20,487 nt of DNA from positions 1-20,487 of the forward strand of contig LRSR01008855.1 of NCBI GenBank assembly GCA_001579985.1. Direction: 5' to 3'. This DNA is from Hypsibius dujardini. Lineage: Eukaryota; Tardigrada; Eutardigrada; Parachela; Hypsibiidae. Numbering within the stretch: position 1 is the stretch's first letter; each line of letters opens with the position of its first letter. Under the pieces are notes generated by a model that was given only the letters and a program-made list of their open reading frames with translations, ran no database searches and was not told where the DNA came from. The translations under genes and the position numbers were made by a program. Positions 8,984 through 18,600 of the stretch are shown piece after piece.

Positions 8984-9970
8984 ATGGCGAATTCAAACAC
9001 TCCTCTTCACCATGAGATCCACGTCGCGGAGGATCTAGCCTTGCCCTCGAAACGCGCGGCTGTCTATAAAATCGTCCAATCCGTCAAGGATGATCTCACA
9101 TCGGTGGAAGAAAGGCTTGGGGAAATTGCGGCTGGCACAACTACCTCGACGGGCAGTGACGGGAAGGTAGTGGAAGATCTTGCGAAGACACTGCAGCAGC
9201 TGCAGGCCACGCTGGGAGACACGGCGGAATATCTGCCAGCCTTCGAACAGCGTCTCCTCCAGACGCGGATCTTCAATGCCAGTCGTGTGCTATCTGATAG
9301 ACGAAGTCAAGCCAACGCCAGTCAAGGATTTTCGTTTCGGAGGGCACCCAAAACAGGAAAATTGTCGAAGACGTCCCTGGTCGGTTCCGATCTGCCCGAT
9401 GCCGTTTTGGCCACTTCCAAGACAGTTTCCAGCAACAGTGGCCTTTCTATCGATCAAGGGGATACCATTGGGATGCAAAATTGCAGCGGTGTGGAGAAGA
9501 AATTTGAACGAAGTGTGTTGCGCGGTAAAGATGTAGTCTTGTCTTCCCTGGTGGACTGCAAAATTTTCCTCGAAGGAACCGCTTCGACGTTGAATCTGAA
9601 GAATTTGAAGGGGTGTTTGGTGATTGCCGGTCCGATTCGGACGTCGGTATTCATGACCGGCTGTCGGGATTGTACGGTCGCGGTGGCGTGTCAGCAGTTA
9701 CGGATTCACGACTCGGAGAATTTGCGCTGTTACGTCCACCTCACCAGCGGCGGCATTGTGGAGGATACGAAGAACTGCGCTTTCGCCCCTTACACTGTCA
9801 GCTATCCCGGTTTGGACTGTGATTTTGTGGAAGCGAATCTGCGTGCGGAGACGAATGACAACTGGCAGCACATTGAGGACTTCAACTACGTCGTCTCGAA
9901 TAAACGATCTCCTAATTGGACCGTCATTCCGGAAGAGGAACGAAAAGCGTTCGGTGATACGAGTTTCTGA
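8984..9970 (+). CDS. TBCC: Tubulin-specific chaperone C (tubulin-folding cofactor C)
   Basis: TBCC completes alpha/beta-tubulin heterodimer assembly in the cytosol by stimulating GTP hydrolysis on beta-tubulin in the cofactor supercomplex. The gene is one uninterrupted frame of 328 residues, close to the usual family size. Residues about 20-110 form a helical, spectrin-like N-terminal part (VKDDLTSVEERLGEI, QQLQATLGDTAEYLPAFEQR). Residues about 165-325 are the C-CAP/TBCC beta-helix: GPIRTSVFMTGCRDC, then VACQQLRIHDS, HLTSGGIVED, FAPYTVSYPG and finally SPNWTVIPEEER. Arg240 in the QQLR motif corresponds to the arginine finger of the family. An in-frame stop 12 bases upstream supports the ATG chosen. 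The lack of introns contrasts with every other gene in the window and could mean a retrocopy origin or simple intron loss; the frame and motifs look intact. Confidence 0.97.
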   Translation: MANSNTPLHHEIHVAEDLALPSKRAAVYKIVQSVKDDLTSVEERLGEIAAGTTTSTGSDGKVVEDLAKTLQQLQATLGDTAEYLPAFEQRLLQTRIFNASRVLSDRRSQANASQGFSFRRAPKTGKLSKTSLVGSDLPDAVLATSKTVSSNSGLSIDQGDTIGMQNCSGVEKKFERSVLRGKDVVLSSLVDCKIFLEGTASTLNLKNLKGCLVIAGPIRTSVFMTGCRDCTVAVACQQLRIHDSENLRCYVHLTSGGIVEDTKNCAFAPYTVSYPGLDCDFVEANLRAETNDNWQHIEDFNYVVSNKRSPNWTVIPEEERKAFGDTSF

Positions 9971-10126
9971 ATGGATTCATGGGTTTTTTATTTATAACAG
10001 TCTCCACTTTGTTCCTGGTTTCTGTATTTCTATAAGACTCGTGGGTGTGGTAGATGGAAAAGCTTCTTGGGGCGCGACAACGGTTGTCGAGAACATTTAT
10101 GATGTCTGTGCCAGTAATATTTATTA
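9971..10126. terminator. Shared 3' region of convergent TBCC and PNGase F-like genes
   Basis: Only 156 bp separate the two stop codons. On the minus strand AATAAA occurs at 10120-10125, immediately after the PNGase-like stop, and again at 9988-9993, just 18 bp past the TBCC stop. The second site is the more usable poly(A) signal and would make the two 3' UTRs overlap. No plus-strand AATAAA was seen for TBCC. Confidence 0.45.
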
Positions 10127-13100
10127 TTAGCTTAGCAACCCGGGCGAGAGTTGGCGAAAATTCCTAGGTGCATAGGCCGATCCGTGTTCCTTCCAGTAGA
10201 CCATATACGCCGAAATGATCTGAAAACAAATGAGATGACTGGAGTTGGACGATTGGGATTAGGAGTTATGACTGTAAAATGCGTGAAATGGAATACAATG
10301 TTTCCGGGATTGCTGGTGGGATTGGGATCGCTGTTGTTGAACTGGCCGTAGTACCGGATGTGGTTCTCCTGACCGTCCAACTGTATCTGGTCGGTGATGT
10401 CCACGACCTAAAATGGGGTATCCTGGTATTAGTACTGTACTATGGACTGCTTCGAATTGGTTATTGGTCAAAGATGACGTTGCAACTCTCACCCAAGGTA
10501 GAATATTTTCACCCGGACACCTAAAAACAATTAATTACAGTAAGGCACGATTAGTTTAACAGCTGACCACCGTCCCAGCAGATTCAATCAGGAATCAGTT
10601 TAATCATGTGATACTCACCAGCCATTACGACCGTATAACCTGAAAGTGGGGAAAAATAGATTAGGTTTTCTGCGAGCAGAGGAGCGGACGGACCGACGGA
10701 CTGACGGACGGACGGACAGACGGACGGACTGACTGACGGACAGACGGACGGACGGATAGACGGACGGACGGATGGACGAACTGACGGACGTACGGACGGA
10801 CAGACGGACGGACGAACTGACGGACGGACGGACGAACTGACGGATTTACTACTGGACGGATAAGCCGAATGGAGACACGAAGGAAACAGACAGATGGGAG
10901 ACTAAGTACTAGTACCGTAACAGTCCGCCATAAAGACACTCATGCATATTCTGCTTTAAATTAAATATTTTAAAGGAATAAAGTTAGCGAGGGCGCAGCA
11001 TCTAGCCTTGGCTTGTACAGTAGTACAGTGTATCAACAAGTGCAAGTTCATAGTGAGGAACCCTGTTTACGCACCAAGTCCCGTGCTGATTCGGTTCGAC
11101 ACCTGGAACAAAGTAATGAACTTGATTATGAAGGATCAATCATTGCATAATATTGTTCACCCATACACCTTAATGGCATAATAACACTCTTACCGAATTT
11201 AACTCGATGTGCGCAGCCTTGAGCCGTGCCGGCATTGGTGAAGACACGGGAATTCAAATTGGCCTCGTTAATCAGGAAATTGTGGGCTGTAACGCAGAAC
11301 TCGGCGCAATTATTATTGTCCGAGCCGTGGCCGGTGATGAGGGCGTAGATGGTGACACGCTGCACTCCTCCGGGAACGGCAAACAGGTACGGCGGGAATT
11401 TGGTGTTATAGGTCCGATCGAAAGTCTCCGACCCGACAAAGATGGGCTCAATCTGGTCGGGATACAGGCCGCCAGCTCCTAGTGGAAGTAATTACAATTG
11501 TAATAACATGGAGTGCCGTATAGTATACACTAGCAGCTGCAAATCACACTTTGGTGAACGTCTTTAATTAACCAACCATGCTGGGCTCTGAGCCAGTCCG
11601 ATGGTTCTGAGAACCTCAAGTTCAGGACAGGAAACCAAGGATCAGTCCTATCAGAAAAACACCACTGAGTTCGATCATTTACTATTGAACGATTGTAGCA
11701 TTTTCACTTGTCTGTGTCAGGGACTTAAGAACAAACCAAGGAGGATGCTTCATGGTGAAATTGCATCGTTTGTTTGTGAGGAGGGGAATAAGATGAGTCG
11801 CGTCGGTCAGCCATCGTCCCATCTTCCTGGAATGTGCAAATAGACTCCCTTACCGCATCTCCGTTTAGCAAGATAATTGCCGTAAGAGAAACATAAAAGG
11901 GAGAAAAAATCAATTAACCAACATAGACAGCGTTTTACCGTACCGTCTGTAAGGCGATATCCAGCGACCGAGTTCCATGCCGCATAGCGCTGAGTCATCG
12001 CAGCAGACAAACAGATGGACAGTATGATCCCACTCGGCGCAAGTCCGATCGGTTGTGCTAGGGCATTGCAGTTGGAGGTCGAGGGTCAGCTTGGAGAAAG
12101 CTATACGTTCTAAGACACCAAAGACAATCAGGCTAGAGTTACTGACTGCAAGCGTGCAGATACGGTAAAGGCAGGAGGTGCCATGCCCATGCACTTACGA
12201 CCATCCCAAGGCAGCTTGACGTTGCCTGCAAACGCCCCGTTCTCGCCTTGCATTCGTGTTCGGTTAAAGACGTTTATCACCACATCCGACGGTTGGGCGA
12301 TCTGGTCCTCCAAATCGGCCAAAAAACTCATGCCCTCCGCTGACCGAATAGCAAACGATCATTTCTCACAATACTTCTCTCGCCATACAGTTGCTGAGCT
12401 GTTTGCTACCTTGCCATGTGAAGAAGTTGAAATTGGGATAAAGAAGCCAGCCCATTTCTTGAAGGCGTCCCTTTCGATCGATGGCCAAGTAAAAATTGTC
12501 CGATTGCGTCGTCTGAAACTTGACATTGACAAGCCCACCCTGCCTGGCGAACGTCATGATGCGCTAGGCCACAAGGAAAACACATTCATTGTCTACATTC
12601 ACTGCGGATGGGTTCTACATTGGCACGGAGTACCTCATCATAGGGCACCATTGTGGCGGGAATGTTTAGCACCGTGCTGCACTCGGTGTTTTGGCAATTC
12701 ATGTCGTGGATGGCCTAGTTGATAAGGTCTGATAATACCGGAAACGGAAAGTCAAAGTGTCACGGCGCTTGTGGACCAACCTCCCCTGTGTTGGCGACGA
12801 CAATGACCCCGACGGACCCACTATTCTGCATGCTCTGGACCTACAACACAAACCCCGCATGTGTGTTGGGCCCCCGTCTTCAATAAAATTCCACCACGGT
12901 AACGGACAGACATGCCTTTTTGAAGTAGGAGCAAGAACCGTCCGTGAGGAGAGCAATCTTATTCCGCACCACAGGGTTACGGTCGCATCCCGGTCCGGCG
13001 AAGACGACTTGCGCTGATTTGGCGCCAAATCCGACGAACATGTTCGGGAGCCAGTCGTACCTGCATAGACAGTTTACTAATCTATCAATAGAGTATGTTT

Positions 13101-14607
13101 TGAATGAAGAAACAGATTGGCCAATAGTAATTCATGTCAGTAGACTCACTGACCTCGCATCCTGCCGCTTGAGTACCACTGGCTGTAGTTTCCCGTTGGC
13201 TGCAATCGGAGCATCGCAGAGATCACTCTGGGGCAGACCGAAACGGTTTGTGCTCGATCATCAGAAACTGCAGGAGGTCTTACATCTGGCAGCGCAATTG
13301 GCGTCATGCATGAGACAGTCCATGGTGTTGAGACTAAGGCCGATTGGGACGTTAGAGTTCTCCAAATGAAAGACAGCTTGATAATAGCCGCTGTGATAAA
13401 GACCGGCAACAAGCACGAAGTTAATGATGAGGGTTAGACGAGGGAAAAAGTTCTGACCGCTGATCCGACAATCCGGATATTGCAAAAATGCCCATAATTC
13501 GAACTGACCTACCAATTGTGGTCCTCGCAGCGCCATTCCTTGAGCAAATCGGGTATCCAGTTGCCCAGTTGGAAGACCGGTGACGTACCAAAGTGCATTC
13601 GTCCCAGTATCTCGGTCACCTCCTGGTCCGGCAGACGCAGCTGGCTCATTCGACTGACAATCTGCTTCTTCATCCAGTAAGCGTCCGTCTGGTCATAAGA
13701 GATAACAATACTGATTAAATTTAAAACTAAACTAAACTAAACTAAACTAAGATTACATTACAAAACTAAGATTACATTACGGATTACAGTTAAAACTAGG
13801 TGGCTACATCAAACGCGGCGCATATTCCATAACTGAATAAGGATTTCCCAGGTGTTATCGCCACGAATGCCATTCAACTCACATAGGCCGACAGCGAAGT
13901 TGAAAGGAAAACGTAATGGGCTGTGGGCATGCCGCGAATGATTCCGTCGAACGATTGAGGAGTATTCCACAGTGCCTACAAAGTGGACCAGAATGATCAC
14001 AAAACACTCCCGTGCACACATAGACGGACCCACCCTCGACGTCATATGCTCAAAGGTCTTAATTTACAGTGCGGGAACCACAGTGCGAGGTCTGACCTCT
14101 AAGAAACCGGAGCGCTGATCGTATGTATGGATGACGACAGGGGATTTCGCGAGGGGACCGTTCGGGAATCGTAAAACTCCTTCCAAGGTCGTTATGGTGA
14201 ACGGCGGTGCCGGATCACTACAAAACATATAAACGACATAGCATAAAACAAAAGAACACACAAGGTGTCGTCCTCATCGTATTTCATTGTGAAGAAGAAA
14301 CATACCCGGGTGCAAGGTCTCTCGGCGAGGCAGCTGCCCGTTTGGCCCGAGTAGAAAGGGAGTTGTTCGCAACAGTGTAAATCCTCTTCGGAACAGAGAA
14401 GATATTCTTCAGGGCAATTTGATTCTTCCACCCAATAGTCTGCCATAGTGGCTGGCTATCATACGGCGTTGAATGGCGAAAGAAGCTCCGACTGGGTTGC
14501 AGTCGAGTGCGGTTCGATTCCCCGCTGAAACCATCTCTGGGGATCAGCAGGCTCAGTGCACTACTGAGCAGAATTATGCAAAAATATTTCCATAGGAGAC
14601 CCGTCAT
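10127..14607 (-). CDS. Secreted PA-domain protein with a PNGase F-like C-terminal region
   Basis: Twenty inferred exons join in frame into about 805 residues: 14607-14306, 14217-14068, 13975-13883, 13710-13513, 13390-13284, 13199-13154, 13060-12904, 12840-12781, 12714-12634, 12563-12410, 12339-12199, 12145-11944, 11826-11737, 11647-11577, 11478-11194, 11102-11075, 10639-10619, 10520-10493, 10407-10297, 10219-10127. A signal peptide (LLWKYFCIILLSSALSLLI) and a furin-like RAKR (87-90) precede a region I do not recognise. Residues about 300-398 resemble a protease-associated domain (VVRNKIALLTDGSCSYFKKA, SGSVGVIVVAN, IPATMVPY). The last 370 residues resemble peptide-N-glycosidase F, which removes N-glycans from asparagine: CAEWDHTV, LGRWISPYRR, GRWLTDATHLIPLL, ALITGHG, CAEFC, GTW-LYGRNGWCPG, VVDITDQI. 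Asp536, Glu677 and Arg726 align by motif and spacing with PNGase F Asp60, Glu206 and Arg248 (numbering from memory). Least certain: the first three exons, the exon 7 donor and the exon 13/14 junction. Activity is inferred only. Confidence 0.8.
10640..11074 (-). repeat. PNGase-like intron carrying a (GACG)n microsatellite
   Basis: The intron between the 28-nt and 21-nt micro-exons contains a GACG/GACA/GACT tandem tract at about 10683-10845 (GACGGACGGACAGACGG and variants). It is T-poor on the plus strand. The long frames seen across it (SVRPSVRP) are repeat artefacts. Confidence 0.9.
13711..13882 (-). repeat. PNGase-like intron with AAACT pentamers and a short direct repeat
   Basis: Five AAACT units lie in a row at about 13724-13748 on the plus strand. 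They are followed by two copies of AAACTAAGATTACATTAC, the first overlapping the end of the pentamer run. The acceptor used for the following exon is the AG at the 13710/13711 boundary, chosen because it preserves phase. Confidence 0.65.
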
Positions 14608-15273
14608 GTTGCCCACAGTTGCTGTCCTCAATGCTGGCGACGAGGTGCAATGCTAATCCTTGGTCCTCATTCACTAATTGACTGTGGAAGGCGCGGAAAA
14701 GTACATGAACGGGGTCAGTGGCTTATCGCCGACCATCTTCCGATGAACCTTCCGTTTCTCCATCCATCCATTCACTGCATAGTCTCGGTCTCGATTGAGT
14801 CATGGCCGCGATAAGATATATCGGCGTGTCAACATAGAGGCGAGTATACAGAATTAACTCTGATCACATAGTTGAGACCTCCGGGACCTGAATTGGTAAG
14901 AGGGAAACCTTTCGGGTTCTCTTCGAAATCTACAACTTCTGATACATGATATCGGTATGCTCTATACAAGTGGTTCTTGCTTCTCACCACCTTAAAATGG
15001 AAGAAGGTCATAGGAGAGCTGACAAGCTAAGACAGACAGGCTGCCCGCAGAGATAGCTCCACCGCAAAACAGCACCCACAGCGGTGACCCAACAGAAAGA
15101 AAAATGTTCTTAAGTGGCGCGAACACAGACTAGTAGAATGAAAAAGATCAGTGAATAGCCAGGTGGACAGAGGCCCAAAGACAGACAGACACAGACAGAC
15201 ACAGAAAGGCACAGACAAACAGACAGACAGACCCACCAACAGACAGACAGACCCACCAATAGACAGACAGACA

Positions 15274-15309
<36 letters not shown>

Positions 15310-15696
15310 CGTACCGCAGTTTGGCACACTGCTATCGGTGGTAGTACTAGAGTAGTAGTACTACTTCGCAGTACTTTTCAAGCGACTGATTATAGATTAG
15401 ATGAAATGCCGCCGCAAAAGGTGGCCGCTACATACTCTATCCTGCTTAATAAACTAATACTACTAAAAGCACAGCGTATGAGCATGATTCAGGTCAGTGA
15501 GAATATAAAACGACGTCAATCACAAAAAAGGTAATTTCCGGGCGTTAGGAACTGTAAAAAGAAATAGTGGCCCTTTCCTGTCCGGACGAATACAGTACAT
15601 GGTCATCAACCTGGTCCTTTTCAAACATTCATTTCCACCGACTCTTTTTTATGACGTGGTTGGTCGTGGCTTCACATCCGCTACTACGTTGTTACG
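14608..15696. other. Intergenic region between EHMT-like and PNGase-like genes
   Basis: Both flanking genes are on the minus strand, so this holds the EHMT-like 3' UTR and the PNGase-like promoter. It contains a microsatellite at 15180-15308. Open frames here (for example 14829-15011 minus, 60 residues) show no family resemblance and no splice support. Confidence 0.6.
15180..15308 (+). repeat. (ACAG)n microsatellite with CCCACCAA interruptions
   Basis: ACAG tetramers run for about 130 bp. A compound unit, AGACAGACAGACCCACCAA, occurs twice in tandem at about 15221-15260, before the purer tract. Confidence 0.95.
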
Positions 15697-18600
15697 TTAG
15701 CCACGTTGCTGCCCCTTTGACGGTGAAAATGCCGGAGAGACGCGCCTCTCGTACAAGAGGCAATCTTTGTCTGTAATGGGAGTCCTCGGCGCCTCTGCTG
15801 TTCGTAGAGCGTTTGGAGTGGGCGCTCTTGAGTTAACAGACACGAAGTCTTCTCCATAACTGAAAAAAGGTGTTTTTGGAACTTCCAAGCTATGTATATA
15901 CACACTTGTAAGGTAGTTATAAAAATAAACGAAAGGGATTGCAGACAGTCAGACACAGACAGTCAGACACAGACAGTCAGACACAGACGTAAGACATGTA
16001 GAAATCAGTCAGCCAGGTAGAAAAATCCTCAACCCGAATGAAAAGGAATCAGACCAAGAAGCACCGTATGTTCGCGATCTCAAGGGACACTTTTCTGCCC
16101 TACCCGTGAATTCTAACCAGCCCGGGCCGTGCTTATTCAGTGCCCTTCACCTAATTACCACTGTAGGGAGAAATATTCGGAAAATCACGACTGTACAATC
16201 AATCGATCGAGTACAACGAGTAAGCTGTACGAAATGAGCCAATTAGAGAAGATTGAATCAGATTGAACGTTCAATCGAGTGCGGGACCATATCGAGGGAG
16301 GCGGGGCTTAGCTGTCCCTTGAGATCGCGAGCATACGGTACCTGAGCACGGTTCTAGCAGGAAGGTCGTGCGAGGCGAAAAATGCCACCGTGGGCACTGC
16401 CAACTGCCTTGGCATGTTAAGCAGATTCGACATCGGGCACTGAACGACCAAGACAGGAGTGACAGTAGGCGGCTTGCCGTTTGGCAGTTTGGAAGCACGC
16501 ACGAAATATCTGAAAGAAAAGATAATAACGCAGTAAAAGAATAAGCAAGAAGCAAAACAGCGAAATTTGTCAAATTAAATCGCTAATGCAAACTGACCGG
16601 GCAGGACCGCGCACATCGGCGATGCACAAATTTGCACGACGGCTTGGCCACTGCAGAGGAAAATTATGCATGACCGTCCGTGTAGGAATGGGAAATGATC
16701 TGCGGTACGAATGCAATGTTTAAAATTAAAAGATTTGGACTCCTGACTTACCACACCAAACTTCGGCAGATAAAAATAATGTGGAAGACGATCCGTTAGA
16801 TCTGGCTGTCTCTCCTCAAGCGTACCACCGATCCTGGAGACAGAAGGAGAATACGATCATGCTGGTGATCAACTGAACTGCTACTTAGAATACGGACCGG
16901 CAAATAAACGTCCCTTGCTTTATCGATTGTGACAGCATCACCTTTCCATCTTTGAAACGAAGGCTAACTCTATGAGCGACGAGAATGTCTAAGTTAATTA
17001 AACCTGCACATATGATCTGACTCTGGATTCAAAATAAAAAACCGCTCGACTGCCTTACTTGGACGGCATTTGAGTGACTCGATTGGCGCACTTGTCCACA
17101 CAACATGAGCAGACCTCACTGCATTCCTGGATGAATTCCGTCCGGGTGTCGAAACCGATTGTCAAACGTCCATCCTGTTCTTAGAACAGGCAAAGTTTTG
17201 ATATGGTTATGCTATCAACCAGCATAACAGAAAGACAGTTGAATCGACATACGGTATCGAAGCACTTGTCCGGTTCGGACCAGCGCAGACAGGGGCAAAT
17301 GTCTGGAACACATGCCTCCCGACAAAAGCAACCCTAAAATGACAGAACTGATTTAATCCATCTCTAATCAGACACGCTACAGTCAAATTTATCTGCTGTC
17401 CCTCGCCGAATATACATGTACTAGTAAGTGATGCATAGTAAAGGTTATGTTACGTACCCCGGTATTCCCGCTCAGAGTCATCAACGGCGCGGCATACTTT
17501 AGTATTAATCGAGCATCGGACACTTCCAGAAGGGAGGTCTCTCGCAAATAGCACTGGAGATTCGGCATGAAGAATGGCTTGATTGGAGTGACGTCAAGGA
17601 TTTCATCCTTCACTGCTACCATAGTCTTCGTAGTGTCCGGCTCCGAATCCGCAGAACTGGTAGATTCCACGGATTCGGTACGACGGCTCCGCTTGTTCGG
17701 ACCGAAACGGTCTTTGAAAGACTTTCCCTTTCCGGCCGATTGATTTTTGGTGGGCCGAGCTTTCGTTGGTTCCTTCTTCTTCTCTGACGCGGGTGTCAAG
17801 AGGAGCGAAGGGTTCACCACGCGATAGGAAATAGCAGGCCCTAAAGGGGCCCAAACTGCGACCGTCGTGTCCATGGAGGGGCAGGGTTCCCGAGTCCGCT
17901 CCTGGCAGGCATCGGCCAACGAATGACGCTCCTGTTCATCGAGTAAGCGCCTGACGAGGGAACCGTTTTCACCACCGATGAGCCTGTCAAAAGACATGCA
18001 GTTCGGTAAAGCAGTTGACAAAAAAGGCAACCGCAGCTGCCCGATCATCTTGTACATTTTACGATTCCAATCCGGTTCTTCCGCTTCGAGTTCTGCGGTG
18101 ATCTGAGTCTCCTCTTCATTGCAACCGCAATGCGGACAGACTAACGAGCCACCTTGCAATGAGGCACATCTAGGGTGAAAGTAGTGCATCTCAAATCCAG
18201 AAGGTCCTCGGCAGATCAGACCCTCGCCCGACGGCCGACTGTGGTCGATTTCGGAGAATGTCTATGAAGAATGAGAGAAAAATAAATACGATTATCCGGA
18301 GTGAAACAACAGAGTGACAAGTCAGGAGCATAATCATCGGAAGCTTAAATAAGAACGAGATATTTTCCTAAAAATCACTAGATTTGTATATCGAACAGTA
18401 CAGCACTGATCCATCAGCTGGCACGGCGTAAACACAGAACTTGCCTCAATTTTCAAGCAAACGGGGCAGAAATTTCGGCTGACAATCGCACCGACATGGT
18501 CCTCACAGAAGCGAACCCCGGCCAACGCGGTGGGCAGGTTGTCGCGCGTATGCTGACGGCTGATCTGCCACAGCGACTGGGCTGCGTATCCCACCAATCG

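Noticed and set aside
12410-12563. FGF-like reading of the segment FYLAIDRKGRLQE
   Set aside because: The resemblance is limited to one beta-strand motif, and the exon sits in phase between PA and PNGase-like regions.
13146-13283. Reading LCDAPIAANGKLQP as part of the PNGase-like exon upstream of 13199
   Set aside because: A GTAAGA donor at 13283 and GATTGCAG acceptor at 13200 define an 84-bp intron that alone keeps phase on both sides.
14192-14446. Cys-rich alternative frame (YWVEESNCPEEYLLC) over the first PNGase-like exon
   Set aside because: If spliced at the same donor it would enter the next exon at TGA. The other frame has the signal peptide and joins in phase, though RNA evidence would be decisive.
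14829-15011. Minus-strand 60-residue frame upstream of the PNGase-like gene
   Set aside because: No recognisable domain, and it does not connect to the signal-peptide exon.
15697-17333. E(z)/EZH2 identity for the minus-strand gene, suggested by the CXC-like Cys exon
   Set aside because: The DGRL segment, the RNFCP...CPHCG region and the order of cysteines match G9a/EHMT pre-SET better, and no SANT or CXC tandem is present.
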